A stretch of 64,000 bases of DNA from NCBI RefSeq assembly GCF_006442545.2, contig NZ_CP083952.1, forward strand, positions 868,001 to 932,000, read 5' to 3'. Positions 1-9,680 of the stretch are shown here, piece by piece; the stretch's first letter is position 1; each line of letters begins with the position of its first letter. The stretch comes from Mesorhizobium sp. B2-1-8 (GTDB lineage: Bacteria; Pseudomonadota; Alphaproteobacteria; Rhizobiales; Rhizobiaceae). The translations under genes and the position numbers were made by a program. Below the pieces are notes generated by a model that was given only the letters and a program-made list of their open reading frames with translations, ran no database searches and was not told the origin of the DNA.

Positions 1-1239
1 TCGGCCGCCACGACGGCGCTTTATGTCGACAGCGTGATTGCGCCGCTGCTGCCCGACCTGCGCAAGAACGAGGAGCTCAGCGAATCCGTCAAACAGGCGC
101 TCGACGAGACGCTCGGCCAGGGCGCGCTCGGCAAACGCCTGGCATCGTTCAGGCTCTGGCGCCGCGACGGCACGGTGCTCTACGCGAAGGACACGGAATT
201 GATCGGCCGCCGCTTCGGCCTGAACAAAAATCTGCGTTCCGCCTTCCAGGGCAGTGTCGTTGCCCAATTCGATACGTTCGACGAAAACGAAGACAAGGTG
301 CGGGGCTCGGGCGTGCCGTTGCTCGAGATTTACAATCCGGTGCGCGAACCCTGGTCCGGCGACGTGGTCGCCGTCACCGAATTCTATGAGGTCGCGACCG
401 ATTTCAAAGCCACGCTGGCTTCCGCCCTGCGGTCGAGCTGGCTGGTCGTGGCCGGCGCCACCTTGACCGCATTCCTGCTTCTGTCGGGCATCGTCCTGCG
501 CGCCAGCCGCACCATCGATGACCAGCGCGGGGCGCTGCGCCGGCAGGTGTCGGAGCTGCAAGGCCTGGTGACGCAGAACAGCGCCTTGCGGCAACGCGTG
601 CAGCGGGCGTCGCGGCGCGCCACCGCACTCAACGAAAGATACCTGCGGCGGATCGGCGCCGACCTGCATGACGGCCCTGCCCAGCTCGTGGCCCTGGCGG
701 CGCTGCGCATGGACAGTCCTGTGTTTACCGGCGACGGCCATGGCAGCGAAGGTCGCTCGACCGAGGTCGCCATGATCCGCAAGACGCTGGAGGACGCGAT
801 GCGCGAGATACGCGGCATCTGCAACGGCCTGGTGCTGCCGCAGATAGAAACGGCGGCGGCGGCGGATGTGTTGCGGCTGGCCATCGAGGAACATGAGCAC
901 CGTACCGGCACGTCGGTGAAGCTGACGCTGCCCGGACATTTGCCCGAGCCCGGCGCTTCTGAGAAGATCAGCATCTATCGCTTCGTGCAGGAGGGGCTGA
1001 ACAATGCCTACCGCCACGGGCGGGGCAAGGATCAGGCGGTGCGTGCAGGAATGAAAGATGGCAGGCTTTTCGTTGAAGTGTCGGATGGCGGGCCGGGCTT
1101 CGATCCGGCGCGGGCCGAGGGGTTGGGGTTGGCCGGCCTCAGGGAGCGAGTCGAAAGCATTGGCGGACAGTTCGAAACCCTGAGCGGGCCGAAAGGCACG
1201 AAGCTGGTGATCCGTCTTTCGGTTGAGGAGCAAGCATGA
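1..1239 (+). CDS. Sensor histidine kinase, NarL/UhpB (HisKA_3) type, 5' end outside window
   Basis: Membrane-bound sensor kinase of a two-component pair. The reading frame is open back to base 1, so the true start lies upstream of the window; a GTG at 34 is only the first possible start seen. The visible part begins with an extracytoplasmic sensor-like region. A hydrophobic segment follows (around bases 430-490), then a coiled-coil-like linker, the HisKA_3 phosphoacceptor box (RIGADLHDGPAQ, with the His near base 667) and a C-terminal HATPase domain with EGLNNAYRHG, a DGGPGF box and GLGLAGLRERV. The stop overlaps the start of the response regulator by 4 bases (ATGA), so the two are translationally coupled. 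The signal sensed cannot be read from the sequence. Confidence 0.9.
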   Translation, partial: SAATTALYVDSVIAPLLPDLRKNEELSESVKQALDETLGQGALGKRLASFRLWRRDGTVLYAKDTELIGRRFGLNKNLRSAFQGSVVAQFDTFDENEDKVRGSGVPLLEIYNPVREPWSGDVVAVTEFYEVATDFKATLASALRSSWLVVAGATLTAFLLLSGIVLRASRTIDDQRGALRRQVSELQGLVTQNSALRQRVQRASRRATALNERYLRRIGADLHDGPAQLVALAALRMDSPVFTGDGHGSEGRSTEVAMIRKTLEDAMREIRGICNGLVLPQIETAAAADVLRLAIEEHEHRTGTSVKLTLPGHLPEPGASEKISIYRFVQEGLNNAYRHGRGKDQAVRAGMKDGRLFVEVSDGGPGFDPARAEGLGLAGLRERVESIGGQFETLSGPKGTKLVIRLSVEEQA

Positions 1240-1898
1240 TGGGCGCAATCCGCATCGCCATTGTCGACGACCATCCGCTGTTCCGCGAAGGCGTGACGCG
1301 CAGCCTGTCGGAGATCGGAGGCTTCGAGATGGCCGGGGAAGGTGCGACCGCGCAGGACGCGGAACGCATCGCCTCGACCGTGCAGCCCGACATCTTGCTG
1401 CTCGACATTTCGATGCCAGGCGGCGGCCTGGCCGCGGTTGCAAACATCCTTGCCGACCATCCCGCCCAAAAGATCGTCCTGTTGACTGTTTCAGAGGCCA
1501 ATGCCGATGTGACCAAGGCCCTGAACGCGGGGGTGCGCGGCTATGTCCTCAAAGGCGTCGGGTCGCGCTCGCTCGCCGATATCCTGCGCAACGTGGCGGC
1601 TGGCGAAAGCTATCTTTCGCCGATGTTGTCGGCCCGGCTGCTTTCCGATGTGCAGTCCCTGCAGCCTGCCAACGGCGTGGCGGACCGGCTGCGGCAACTC
1701 ACCGGCCGTCAGACCGAAATCCTGCGGCTGGTGGCGGAGGGGCTGAGCAACAAGGAAGTCGCCTTGCGCCTGGAGCTGCAGGAGAAGACCGTCAAGCACC
1801 ACATGACGGGGGTGCTGTCGAAACTCAACGTGCGAAACCGCACTGAAGCAGCCCTCATGATGCGCGAGTTTCGCGACCGCGAGCGGGACTTCTCATAG
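1236..1898 (+). CDS. Response regulator, NarL/FixJ (LuxR) family
   Basis: DNA-binding partner of the kinase that overlaps it upstream. The N-terminal receiver has the acidic pair (VDDHP), the phosphoacceptor Asp in LLLDISMPGGG (about residue 54), the switch Thr/Ser in LLTVSEA and the Lys in GYVLKG. The C-terminal LuxR-type helix-turn-helix begins LTGRQTEILRLVAEG and contains NKEVALRL and KTVKHHM. Its 220 residues are normal for the family. The ATG at 1236 overlaps the kinase stop. A hairpin lies between this gene and the convergent gene downstream. Target genes are unknown. Confidence 0.93.
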   Translation: MMGAIRIAIVDDHPLFREGVTRSLSEIGGFEMAGEGATAQDAERIASTVQPDILLLDISMPGGGLAAVANILADHPAQKIVLLTVSEANADVTKALNAGVRGYVLKGVGSRSLADILRNVAAGESYLSPMLSARLLSDVQSLQPANGVADRLRQLTGRQTEILRLVAEGLSNKEVALRLELQEKTVKHHMTGVLSKLNVRNRTEAALMMREFRDRERDFS

Positions 1899-1927
1899 GG
1901 CGGTTCAGCGTTTGATCGCCGAGTCGC

Positions 1928-1972
1928 TCCAGCTCTTGTTTTTACGCATTCCGCCAGGAAAAGCGCTACGCC
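1928..1972. repeat. Fragment of rhizobial GGAATTGCG-type intergenic repeat
   Basis: A tract containing CTTGTTTTTACGCATTCCG followed by CAGGAAAAGCG. The same words recur at 60408-60430 and, in a longer inverted-repeat form, at 9681-9757. Sequences of this kind are widespread between genes in Rhizobiales. Its role here is unknown. Confidence 0.5.
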
Positions 1973-1984
1973 GCGCAAAAGGAG

Positions 1985-2015
1985 GTCACCTCCGCCGGGG
2001 GGCGGCGGAGGTGAC
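1985..2015 (-). terminator. Hairpin terminator between convergent genes
   Basis: A perfect 12-bp stem (GTCACCTCCGCC at 1985-1996 pairing with 2004-2015) with a 7-base loop. Read on the minus strand the stem is followed within a few bases by TTTT (1977-1980), which fits factor-independent termination of the minus-strand gene ending at 2078. It may also block the response-regulator transcript coming from the other side. Confidence 0.6.
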
Positions 2016-2077
2016 GTGTGAAACTGGTCGTTGCCTGTTGACCAGCTTCACAAGGCCGAAATTCGCAGGGCCGAAAT

Positions 2078-2551
2078 TCACAGGCCCTTGAGACGGCTGA
2101 CATCGGCCGGTGTGGCCCGGCGGTCGATGATCGTGCGGCCCAGCCCATCCTTCATCCTGAAACGGCCGTTCTCGATGGTTTCCGTCATGCCGTCGGGGTG
2201 CTGAACTGAAATCTTGCTGCCGTCCACGTCGACCTTGTCGCCGGTCGTGGCGTTGACATGGCTGGAGTTGTTGTCGCCCTGCCCCTTGCCTTTTCCGTTG
2301 TTGCCGCCGCCGCTATTCCCGTTACTGTTCCCGCTATTCCCACTATTCCCACTGTTGCCGCCGCTGCCGCCGTTGCCGTTACCACCGCCGTTGCCGCCAC
2401 CATTGCCGCCCTTGTCGGCATGTGCGGTCGCGGCATCGATTCCGGGCACGAAACCATGGAAGACAACTCCATAGGGGGCGACGGTCAGCGCCAGAAGCGC
2501 CGCCGATCTCAGAGCCAGACGGCAACAACGGGCCGTGATCGATCCGTGCAT
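2078..2551 (-). CDS. Exported Gly/Asn-rich hypothetical protein
   Basis: Hypothetical protein of 157 residues. The start at 2551 is chosen because GGAG sits about 7 bases upstream and the protein then opens with basic residues and a hydrophobic stretch ending near ATAHA, a plausible Sec signal peptide. The middle is a low-complexity tract of GGN, GNS and NSG units coded by short tandem repeats near 2300-2400. The C-terminal third is a conserved-looking part with ISVQHPDGMTETIENGRFRMKD. Exported Gly-rich proteins of this kind occur in rhizobia, but I know of no function for this one. Confidence 0.7.
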   Translation of the reverse strand: MHGSITARCCRLALRSAALLALTVAPYGVVFHGFVPGIDAATAHADKGGNGGGNGGGNGNGGSGGNSGNSGNSGNSNGNSGGGNNGKGKGQGDNNSSHVNATTGDKVDVDGSKISVQHPDGMTETIENGRFRMKDGLGRTIIDRRATPADVSRLKGL

Positions 2552-2747
2552 ACTGATCTCCGTCGATTGAGCCGGCGCGCCCACCCCAACGTTGCAGTGC
2601 AACCAACATCGCCGAAAGACGTGGGGACCGGAAGCGACCTCCGACCGTTGCGTTTCTCTCTCAGGACCTTTGCAGGCGCAAGGTTGGACCAAAGTCCCAG
2701 ACCCGGCATGAAAAACGGTATCGTGAGGGAGCGGCAGTGCCGATATC

Positions 2748-2765
2748 CTGTCACGAAAATGTGAT
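2748..2765 (+). promoter_or_regulatory. Candidate Pho box upstream of phoX
   Basis: CTGTCAC-GAAA-ATGTGAT matches the PhoB half-site pattern CTGTCAT-N4-CTGTCAT at 11 of 14 positions and lies 60 bases before the phoX start. PhoX phosphatases are commonly PhoB-controlled under phosphate starvation, so location and sequence agree. Binding is an inference. Confidence 0.5.
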
Positions 2766-2825
2766 CAGCCGACTGTAAGGCGTCGAACAGGCAACAAGCT
2801 CCAGCACTCCAAGCCAGAGGCTCCC

Positions 2826-4829
2826 ATGACCGAACATCGCACCCCCGACGCCCGATTCCGCACCAGCCTGCTCGAGGAAAACGAAGGCCAGGCCAACAAT
2901 CCCAGCGAAAACCGCACGATGGGCGAGATCATCGCCGCACGTTTTTCGCGCCGTGGCTTCCTCAAAGGTTCACTTGCCGTCTCGGCGATCGCCGCCACTG
3001 TCAGCCCGCTGGCCATGATCGCCGCCGGCGATGCCCGCGCCGCGGACGGCTCCGCCTTCAAATTCGACGAGCTGGAGGCCGGCATCGACGACAAGCATCA
3101 TGTCGCGCCGGGCTACGACGCCGACGTGTTGTTGCGCTGGGGCGATCCGCTGTTTGCCGATTCGCCGGAATTCGACCCGACCAGGCAGTCGGCGCAAGCC
3201 CAGGCAAGGCAGTTCGGCTACAACAACGACTATGTCGGCTATATCCCGATCGACGGTTCGGCCGAACACGGCCTGCTGGTCGTCAACCACGAATACACCA
3301 ACCCGCATCTGATGTTCCCGGGCCTCGTCAAGATCGTCGAGAAGGACGGCAAGAAGTCGGCCGAGGTGGCGCCGCTCTCGAAGGAGCAGGTCGATGTCGA
3401 GATGGCCGCCCATGGCGGCACCATCGTCGAGATCCGCAAGGACGGCGGCAAGTGGCAGGTGGTGCGCGACGGCAAGCTCAACCGCCGCATCACCTCCAGC
3501 ACCGAGATGGCGCTGTCCGGCCCGGTCGCCGGCCATGACCGCGTCAAGACCAATGCCGATCCGTCGGGAACGAAGGTCTTCGGCACGATCAACAACTGCG
3601 CCGGCGGCGTCACGCCCTGCGGCACCTATGTGATGGCCGAGGAGAACATTCATGGCTATTTTTCCGGCGAGCTGCCGGAAGGCCACAAGGAAGCCGCCAA
3701 CTACAAGCGCCTCGGCATCCCGGAAGGCGCCTATGAATGGGGCGCGCATTACGACCGCTTCAATCTCGCCAAGGAACCGAACGAGCCCAACCGCTTCGGC
3801 TGGATCGTCGAGGTCGACGTCAACGACCCTAATTCGGTGCCGCGCAAGCGCACCGCCATGGGTCGCTTCAAGCATGAGGGCGCCGAATCGATCGTCGCCA
3901 AGGACGGCCGCGTCGTCTTCTATCTCGGTGACGACGAGCGCTTCGACTATGTCTACAAATTCGTCACCAAGGGCATGTTCAACGCCGGCGACCGCGCGGC
4001 CAACAAGGACCTGCTCGACGACGGCACGCTGCATGTCGCCAAATTCGCCGAGGACGGCTCGGTCGAATGGATGCCGATCGTGTTCGGCCAGGGTCCGCTG
4101 ACGGCGGAAAACGGTTTTGCCGGCCAGGCCGACGTGCTGATCGAGACGCGCCGCGCCGCCGACCTGCTTGGCGCCACCAAGATGGACCGGCCCGAGGACA
4201 TCCAGCCCAATGCCGGCAACGGCAAGGTCTATGTCATGCTGACCAACAATTCCAAGCGCAAGGCCGATCAGGTCGACGCCGCCAACCCGCGCGCCGGGAA
4301 TGCCTTCGGCCATATCATCGAGATCGTCGAGGACGGCGGCGATTTCGCCGCCACCAAGGGCAAGTGGGAAGTGCTGCTGAAATGCGGCGACCCGTCCGTG
4401 GCCGATGTCGGCGCCACCTTCTCCACCGCGACGACGGCCAATGGCTGGTTCGGCATGCCCGACAATTGCGCGGTCGATTCGGCCGGGCGCCTGTGGGTCG
4501 CCACCGACGGCCAAGGCCCCAAGGCCACCGGCCGCACCGACGGCCTGTGGGCGGTGGACACGGAAGGACCGGCGCGGGCGACCTCGAAACTGTTCTTCCG
4601 GGTGCCGATCGGCGCCGAGATGTGCGGCCCGCTGTTCGCGCCGGACGATCGGACCGCCTTCGTCGCCGTCCAGCATCCGGGCGACGGTGGCGAGGACTGG
4701 GAAGCGTTTGGCCGGCCCTCCTATTACGAGGACCCGTCGACCCGCTGGCCCGACTTCAAGCCCGACATGCCGGTGCGGCCGGCGGTCGTGGCGATCACCA
4801 AACAGGGCGGCGGCAAGATCGCCGTCTGA
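2826..4829 (+). CDS. phoX: PhoX-family (DUF839) alkaline phosphatase, Tat-exported
   Basis: Periplasmic calcium-dependent phosphomonoesterase family that releases phosphate from organic esters. The 667-residue length is normal for PhoX. A twin-arginine signal (SRRGFLKG, about residues 40-47, then a hydrophobic stretch ending near ARAAD) shows export of the folded protein through Tat. The body contains the DUF839 landmarks VVNHEYTNP, NNCAGGVTPCGTYV, EWGAHYDRF, YLGDDERFDYVYKF and PDNCAVDSAGRLWVATDGQG. It stands alone between a candidate Pho box and a strong terminator, so it is probably monocistronic and phosphate-regulated. Confidence 0.9.
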   Translation: MTEHRTPDARFRTSLLEENEGQANNPSENRTMGEIIAARFSRRGFLKGSLAVSAIAATVSPLAMIAAGDARAADGSAFKFDELEAGIDDKHHVAPGYDADVLLRWGDPLFADSPEFDPTRQSAQAQARQFGYNNDYVGYIPIDGSAEHGLLVVNHEYTNPHLMFPGLVKIVEKDGKKSAEVAPLSKEQVDVEMAAHGGTIVEIRKDGGKWQVVRDGKLNRRITSSTEMALSGPVAGHDRVKTNADPSGTKVFGTINNCAGGVTPCGTYVMAEENIHGYFSGELPEGHKEAANYKRLGIPEGAYEWGAHYDRFNLAKEPNEPNRFGWIVEVDVNDPNSVPRKRTAMGRFKHEGAESIVAKDGRVVFYLGDDERFDYVYKFVTKGMFNAGDRAANKDLLDDGTLHVAKFAEDGSVEWMPIVFGQGPLTAENGFAGQADVLIETRRAADLLGATKMDRPEDIQPNAGNGKVYVMLTNNSKRKADQVDAANPRAGNAFGHIIEIVEDGGDFAATKGKWEVLLKCGDPSVADVGATFSTATTANGWFGMPDNCAVDSAGRLWVATDGQGPKATGRTDGLWAVDTEGPARATSKLFFRVPIGAEMCGPLFAPDDRTAFVAVQHPGDGGEDWEAFGRPSYYEDPSTRWPDFKPDMPVRPAVVAITKQGGGKIAV

Positions 4830-4849
4830 CGTCGGGCGAGACAAAGCGG

Positions 4850-4882
4850 GAGGGGCTTCGGGGATCCGAGGCCCCTCTTTTT
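4850..4882 (+). terminator. Rho-independent terminator of phoX
   Basis: GAGGGGCTTCGG at 4850-4861 pairs with CCGAGGCCCCTC at 4866-4877 and is followed by TTTTT, 20 bases after the phoX stop. A textbook factor-independent terminator. Confidence 0.9.
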
Positions 4883-5020
4883 ATGTGCGGTATTGTATTC
4901 AAGCCTCGGGAAAGATTGGCGCGTGAATTGGCTCTCACCCTCGCTTGCCCTCAACAATGCCGGCAAGGCCGACGAGGAGATGCCGACCGAGGCTGTCGGT
5001 TCCGACTACTGGAGCCGAAA

Positions 5021-6205
5021 TCAGCGTGAGGTGCCCGGATGGCCGGGACCGGCGATCCGCCCAGCTATCGCCCTGGCCAAAATGGCGGCATTGGCGAAGC
5101 AGCCGCGGATGCTCGGCCGCATGCCGGTGAACCACAGGCCGGGCAGTTTCGGATCGGCCTGGCCGCCGTTGAAGAGCGGAACGCCCTTCTCGTCGAGGAC
5201 GCCGAGATCGCCGACCATGCGCTCCAGCCCGGTGCGGTAGCCCGTCGCGGCAATGACGATGTCGGGAGCGATCAGGCTGCCATTGGCCAGGATGACGCCA
5301 TCGCGGGTGAACTCCCGTATCCCCGGCACCACCACGATCCTGCCCGATTTGATGGCATCGACGGCGCCATCGTCGGCGGCGATCGCGGTATAGTCCGAGG
5401 TCAGGCGGCTGGCGCCGCCGGCGGGCGCGGGCGGCAAGCCGAATTTGGTGAGATCGCCGAAAACCAGGCGCTGCGTCACCGCCATGACCGCATCGGCGAC
5501 GCGCAGCGGCAGGCGCGCCATGAGCGGCGAGAGGCGGTGCACGGCGATCTTGCCGACGCGCTTGGGCAAAAGAGCGGGGCCGTTGCGGGCCGACAGCCAG
5601 ACAGCGGCGGTATCGATGCCCGCCAGATGATTGAGGGCGTCGAAGCCCGAATTGCCGGCGCCGACAACCAGCACCTTCTTGCCCGCATAGGCCTGGGCGT
5701 CGCCGAAATCCGCCGAATGGATGATCCGGCCCGCGAACGCCTGCATGCCCTTCCATTGCGGCGTGAAGGGTTCCCTGTCGCGGCCGGTGGCGACAACGAC
5801 ATGACGCGCCAGGCGCAAGCCGGCGCTGGTGCGCACGATCCAATGGTCGCCCCCGGACGTGATGGCCTCGACGGAGACGCCAAACTCCACCGGCAAACGG
5901 TTCGCCTCATGGAAATCGCTCATATGGCGGATGACGACATCCCGGTGCGGAAAGGCGGGGGTACCCTTGGGATAGGCAAGGCCGGGCAGCGCCGAGAGAT
6001 CGCGGTGGGTGTTGAGGTGCAGCTGTTCGTGGCGCCGGCGCCAGGGCTCGGCCAGCCGGCTTTCCTTCTCCAGGATCGCCGTCGCCACGCCCGCCTTCAT
6101 CAAGGCGTGCGCGACAACCAGCCCGGCGGCGCCGGCGCCAATGACGATCGCCGGCTCGACCGCCACCACCTGCTCCATCATCGTCTGGGGTGTCGTTTCA
6201 GCCAT
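5021..6205 (-). CDS. FAD/NAD(P)-binding flavin monooxygenase-like oxidoreductase
   Basis: Cytoplasmic flavoprotein of 394 residues with two Rossmann motifs: GAGAAG near residue 23 for FAD and VVGAGNSG near residue 176 for NAD(P)H. A late ATG motif (IAATGYRTG) is also present. This is the layout of class B flavin monooxygenases and their relatives (FMO/BVMO superfamily). HLNTHRDLSALPG is typical of the YdhS/CzcO-like subgroup. No neighbour reveals a substrate; it is transcribed alone, divergent from the gene at 6640. The exact reaction is unknown. Confidence 0.8.
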   Translation of the reverse strand: MAETTPQTMMEQVVAVEPAIVIGAGAAGLVVAHALMKAGVATAILEKESRLAEPWRRRHEQLHLNTHRDLSALPGLAYPKGTPAFPHRDVVIRHMSDFHEANRLPVEFGVSVEAITSGGDHWIVRTSAGLRLARHVVVATGRDREPFTPQWKGMQAFAGRIIHSADFGDAQAYAGKKVLVVGAGNSGFDALNHLAGIDTAAVWLSARNGPALLPKRVGKIAVHRLSPLMARLPLRVADAVMAVTQRLVFGDLTKFGLPPAPAGGASRLTSDYTAIAADDGAVDAIKSGRIVVVPGIREFTRDGVILANGSLIAPDIVIAATGYRTGLERMVGDLGVLDEKGVPLFNGGQADPKLPGLWFTGMRPSIRGCFANAAILARAIAGRIAGPGHPGTSR

Positions 6206-6639
6206 TCACTCTCGAATCCCATTCGCCCTTGCGGCAACCCCGAAGGCTCGCAGGTCGCTGTAACCGTTTGATCGCGCCGAACGGCAAATCGATGCCGATC
6301 TTCGATGACCCCGCGCCGAGGCGCGGTCTCGCTTCCGGAGCATTCCGCCGCCCGGGTGGAAACAGGGCGCGGCATCGCGGCCAAAACAACGACATTGAGC
6401 GGATTACCCGCTTCTGTCCGAATACATCCACCCTATATGGCATATCGGCGGCATCGGCGATAATCAGGTCGCGGCAAAGTGATTGATTCGAGGTCCCGGG
6501 GGCTGGGGGATCTCGTCACGGACGCGGGCATTCGAAACCGACAGCCGATTTCGGCTGCCCGCGAAAAATCAAGGCGCCGTGGCGCGTCTTGTGTGTCGGC
6601 GGACACGTCGCGCCACAAACGGCACGCGGAATCTCGACC
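6206..6639. other. 434-base divergent intergenic region
   Basis: Lies between the divergent flavoprotein and DUF2156 genes and so should hold both promoters. I see no repeat copy, no coding region with a convincing ribosome site, and no clear operator. A short GC hairpin (near 6310-6330) is the only structure. Confidence 0.4.
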
Positions 6640-7677
6640 ATGCCCTCCTTGCGGATCTATTTCGACAACATCCTCGAGGGTGCCTCGCCCAAGGTCGAGC
6701 GCCGGGCGCTGACGCATGTCGAACGGCTGGCGCTGGTGCGCCGCCATGGCGACTTCTCGCTCGCCTATTCCACCGCCGTGCAGCCCAAGCTTTCCTATTT
6801 TGGCGACGCCGACGGCTACATCGCCTTCGGCACCAAGATGAAGCATCATTTCGCGCTCGGCGATCCGGTGGCGGCGCCGGCGCAGCGGCCCGATTATATC
6901 AGACGCTTCGTCGAGAGTGCCGGCGGCCCATGGTTCGTGCAGATCGGCGAACAGACCGCCCAGGTCCTTGCCGGCCTCGGCTACAAGGTCAACCGGCTGG
7001 GCATCGATACCTGCCTGCCGCTGCCCGAGCATGATTTTTCCGGCAAGCGCAACGAGACGGTGCGTTATTCCGAGCGCTGGCTGCTGAAGAAAGGCTTTTC
7101 GTTCGAGGAGGACAAGCGCACGATCCACCTCGACGAGATCTCCCGGCTCTCCCAAAACTGGCGCGGCGACCGCATCGTCAAGCGATGGGAGATGGGTTTC
7201 CTCAACCGTCCGTTTTACGATCAGCTCGGCACGGACATGCGCCGTTTCGTACTGCACGGTCCCGATGGCGGCCTGGTCGCGCTGCTCGATTTCGATCCGA
7301 TGTTCGCCGACGGCAAGGTGATCGGCTACACCACCGCCTTCAAGCGCAAGCATATCGATGCCTCGCCGCATGCCGAGATCGGCCTGACCAAATTCGCCGT
7401 CGACCGCTTTCGCGAGGAAGGCGCTTCGGTGGTGACGCTCGGCCTGTCGCCGCTCGTCGATGTCGGCCCGAGCGGATTTGCCGAAAGCGACTTCTGGCGC
7501 AACACCTTCCAGCGCGCCTACGACTCGCCCTGGGTCAACCGCCGCAGGTTCAACCTGCAGGGCCAGGCGGCGTTCAAGCGCCGCTTCCACGGCGTCGAGG
7601 AGCCGGTCTACATCGCCTTTCGCGAGGGGACCTACATCGAGATGCTGGGATTGCTGCGGCTGGTCAAGGCGATTTGA
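6640..7677 (+). CDS. Stand-alone DUF2156 (phosphatidylglycerol lysyltransferase C-terminal-like) protein
   Basis: Soluble protein of 345 residues related to the catalytic GNAT-fold half of MprF/LpiA-type aminoacyl-phosphatidylglycerol synthases. Recognisable blocks are LALVRRHGDFSLAYST near the N-terminus, YIAFGTKMKHHFALGDPVA, FVQIGEQTAQVLAGLGYKV and a C-terminal part with TLGLSPLVDV. It lacks the membrane flippase domain of full-length MprF. The ATG at 6640 is preferred to the in-frame start 17 codons upstream because MPSLRIYFDN begins the conserved region. Aminoacyl transfer to a lipid is possible, but the acceptor is unknown. Confidence 0.75.
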   Translation: MPSLRIYFDNILEGASPKVERRALTHVERLALVRRHGDFSLAYSTAVQPKLSYFGDADGYIAFGTKMKHHFALGDPVAAPAQRPDYIRRFVESAGGPWFVQIGEQTAQVLAGLGYKVNRLGIDTCLPLPEHDFSGKRNETVRYSERWLLKKGFSFEEDKRTIHLDEISRLSQNWRGDRIVKRWEMGFLNRPFYDQLGTDMRRFVLHGPDGGLVALLDFDPMFADGKVIGYTTAFKRKHIDASPHAEIGLTKFAVDRFREEGASVVTLGLSPLVDVGPSGFAESDFWRNTFQRAYDSPWVNRRRFNLQGQAAFKRRFHGVEEPVYIAFREGTYIEMLGLLRLVKAI

Positions 7678-7757
7678 GATCCGGCGATATTCGGGTGAGG
7701 CCGGCCTGACCTGAATTTCAGCAAATGTCGGCTGCGGCTCAGATCGCCTTCACCCGA

Positions 7758-8537
7758 TCAGTTGCGCAGCCGGTAGCCGGTCCGGAAGATCCAGGCGACG
7801 ATCGCGATGCAGACCGCCAGAAATACCAGCGTCATGCCTAGGCTGATGCCGACCGAGACGTCGGCCTTGCCGTAGAAACTCCAGCGGAATCCGCTGATCA
7901 GGTAGACCACCGGGTTGAACAGCGTGATCGTCTTCCAGATGCCGGGCAGCATATGGATCGAATAGAAGCTGCCGCCGAGGAAGGTCAGCGGGGTGACGAT
8001 CAGCAGCGGCACCAACTGCAGCTGCTCGAAGCTTTTCGCCCAGATGCCGATGATGAAGCCGAACAGGCTGAAGGTCACCGCCGTCAGGATCAGGAAGGCG
8101 AGCATCCAGAACGGATGCTCGATGTGCAGCGGCACGAACAGCGAGGCGGTCGCCAGGATGATCAGGCCGAGGATGATCGACTTGGTGGCCGCACCCCCGA
8201 CATAGGCGATGACGATCTCCAGATAGGAGACCGGCGCCGACAGGAGCTCGTAGATCGAGCCGACGAATTTCGGGAAGTAGATGGCGAAGGAGGCGTTGGA
8301 GATCGACTGCGTCAGGAGCGACAGCATGATCAGTCCCGGCACGATGAAGGCGCCGTAGCTGATGCCGTCGATCTCGGTGATGCGCGAGCCGATGGCCGAG
8401 CCGAAGACGACGAAATAGAGCGATGTCGAGATGACCGGCGAGATGATGCTCTGCAGCACGGTGCGGAACGCACGCGCCATCTCGACCCGGTAGATCGCCC
8501 ACACTGCACGTAGATTCATGGCTGCGCGCGGATTCAT
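7758..8537 (-). CDS. ABC-2 type transporter permease
   Basis: Inner-membrane subunit of 259 residues with about six hydrophobic segments and the ABC-2 arrangement, including the late [10 protein letters not shown] block and [13 protein letters not shown]. It pairs with the ATPase gene whose stop overlaps its ATG by 4 bases (ATGA at 8534-8537); this favours the first ATG over the one at 8519. Resembles the NodJ/drug-exporter group. Substrate unknown. Confidence 0.88.
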   Translation of the reverse strand: MNPRAAMNLRAVWAIYRVEMARAFRTVLQSIISPVISTSLYFVVFGSAIGSRITEIDGISYGAFIVPGLIMLSLLTQSISNASFAIYFPKFVGSIYELLSAPVSYLEIVIAYVGGAATKSIILGLIILATASLFVPLHIEHPFWMLAFLILTAVTFSLFGFIIGIWAKSFEQLQLVPLLIVTPLTFLGGSFYSIHMLPGIWKTITLFNPVVYLISGFRWSFYGKADVSVGISLGMTLVFLAVCIAIVAWIFRTGYRLRN

Positions 8538-9460
8538 GGCTCTTGCCTCAGAAGATTGACGAAGATCTCTTCGAGCGAGCTGTTCTTGGTGTCGAGATCG
8601 CGGAACTGGATGCCGGCCGCCTCGAGATCGCGGATCAGCGAGGCGACGCCCGGCCGGTCGCTCTGGTTGTCATAGGTGTAGGTGAGCTGGTTGCCGTCCG
8701 GCGACAGTTCGAGCGCGTAGTTCGAGAGCCCATCGGGCACGCTGCCGAGCGGGGCGCGCAGCTCCAGCGACATCTGCTTGCGGCCGAGCTTGAGCATCAG
8801 TTCGGCCTTGTCCTCGACCAGGATAATCTCGCCGCGATTGATGACGCCGACGCGGTCGGCCATCGCCTCGGCTTCCTCGATGTAGTGCGTGGTGAGGATG
8901 ATGGTGACGCCGTCCTCGCGCAGCCGGCGCACCATCGCCCACATGTCCTGGCGCAGTTCGACGTCGACGCCGGCGGTCGGCTCGTCGAGGAACAGGACGC
9001 GCGGCTCATGCGACAGCGCCTTGGCGATCATCAGCCGCCGCTTCATGCCGCCCGACAGCGTGATCGCCTTGGAGTCCTTCTTGTCCCACAGCGACAGATC
9101 GCGCAGCACCTTCTCGACAAAGGCCGGATTGGCCGGCCTGCCGAACAGGCCGCGGCTGTAGTTGACGGTTGCCCACACGGTCTCGAAGGCATCGATGGTG
9201 AGTTCCTGTGGCACCAGCCCGATCAGGCTGCGCGCAGCACGATAGTCCTTGTTGATGTCGTGGCCGTCGACGGTGACGGTGCCCGACGAGCGGTTGACGA
9301 TGCCGCAGACGATCGAGATCAGCGTCGTCTTGCCGGCGCCGTTGGGACCGAGCAGGGCGAAGATCTCGCCGCGCTCTATGTCGAGACTGACTTCCTTGAG
9401 CGCGGTGAAGCCGGTGGCGTAGGTCTTGGAGACCCCGGAAATGGACAGAATGGACGGCAT
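8534..9460 (-). CDS. ABC transporter ATP-binding protein (ABC-2 exporter)
   Basis: ATPase subunit of 308 residues. Walker A is GPNGAGKTT, the signature motif LSGGMKRR, Walker [13 protein letters not shown], and the H-loop is in [13 protein letters not shown]-terminal extension of about 80 residues after the nucleotide-binding domain is usual for the NodI/CcmA-like exporters. The start at 9460 ([10 protein letters not shown]) is chosen because the domain begins there; a longer frame reaches 9592. Coupled to the permease downstream. Substrate unknown. Confidence 0.88.
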   Translation of the reverse strand: MPSILSISGVSKTYATGFTALKEVSLDIERGEIFALLGPNGAGKTTLISIVCGIVNRSSGTVTVDGHDINKDYRAARSLIGLVPQELTIDAFETVWATVNYSRGLFGRPANPAFVEKVLRDLSLWDKKDSKAITLSGGMKRRLMIAKALSHEPRVLFLDEPTAGVDVELRQDMWAMVRRLREDGVTIILTTHYIEEAEAMADRVGVINRGEIILVEDKAELMLKLGRKQMSLELRAPLGSVPDGLSNYALELSPDGNQLTYTYDNQSDRPGVASLIRDLEAAGIQFRDLDTKNSSLEEIFVNLLRQEP

Positions 9461-9680
9461 GGTTGAAAACGGCTGCCTGAAAGAGGTGACTTGATATAGG
9501 CCTGTTGTCGCCCAGTGCAACCGCAAGTCAATGCCTTGCTGCCAGTTCTGGACATCGAAGCCCGGGGCTGGCCGGAAATGCGTCGCTTGCAACCGGCAAA
9601 ATTGTCCTGTGGCGTTCAGCCTCGCGGCGGGACGCCGCTTTGACCTGATCCCGCTTCGGGCCTATCCTTCGCCAATATTG

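Noticed and set aside
2970..4844. 624-codon frame antisense to phoX
   Set aside because: Mirror of the GC-rich phoX codons; no ribosome site and no domain pattern.
7758..9460. ABC exporter considered as the CydDC system for the adjacent bd oxidase
   Set aside because: CydC and CydD are fused membrane-ATPase proteins; these are separate ABC-2 type subunits, transcribed away from cydA.
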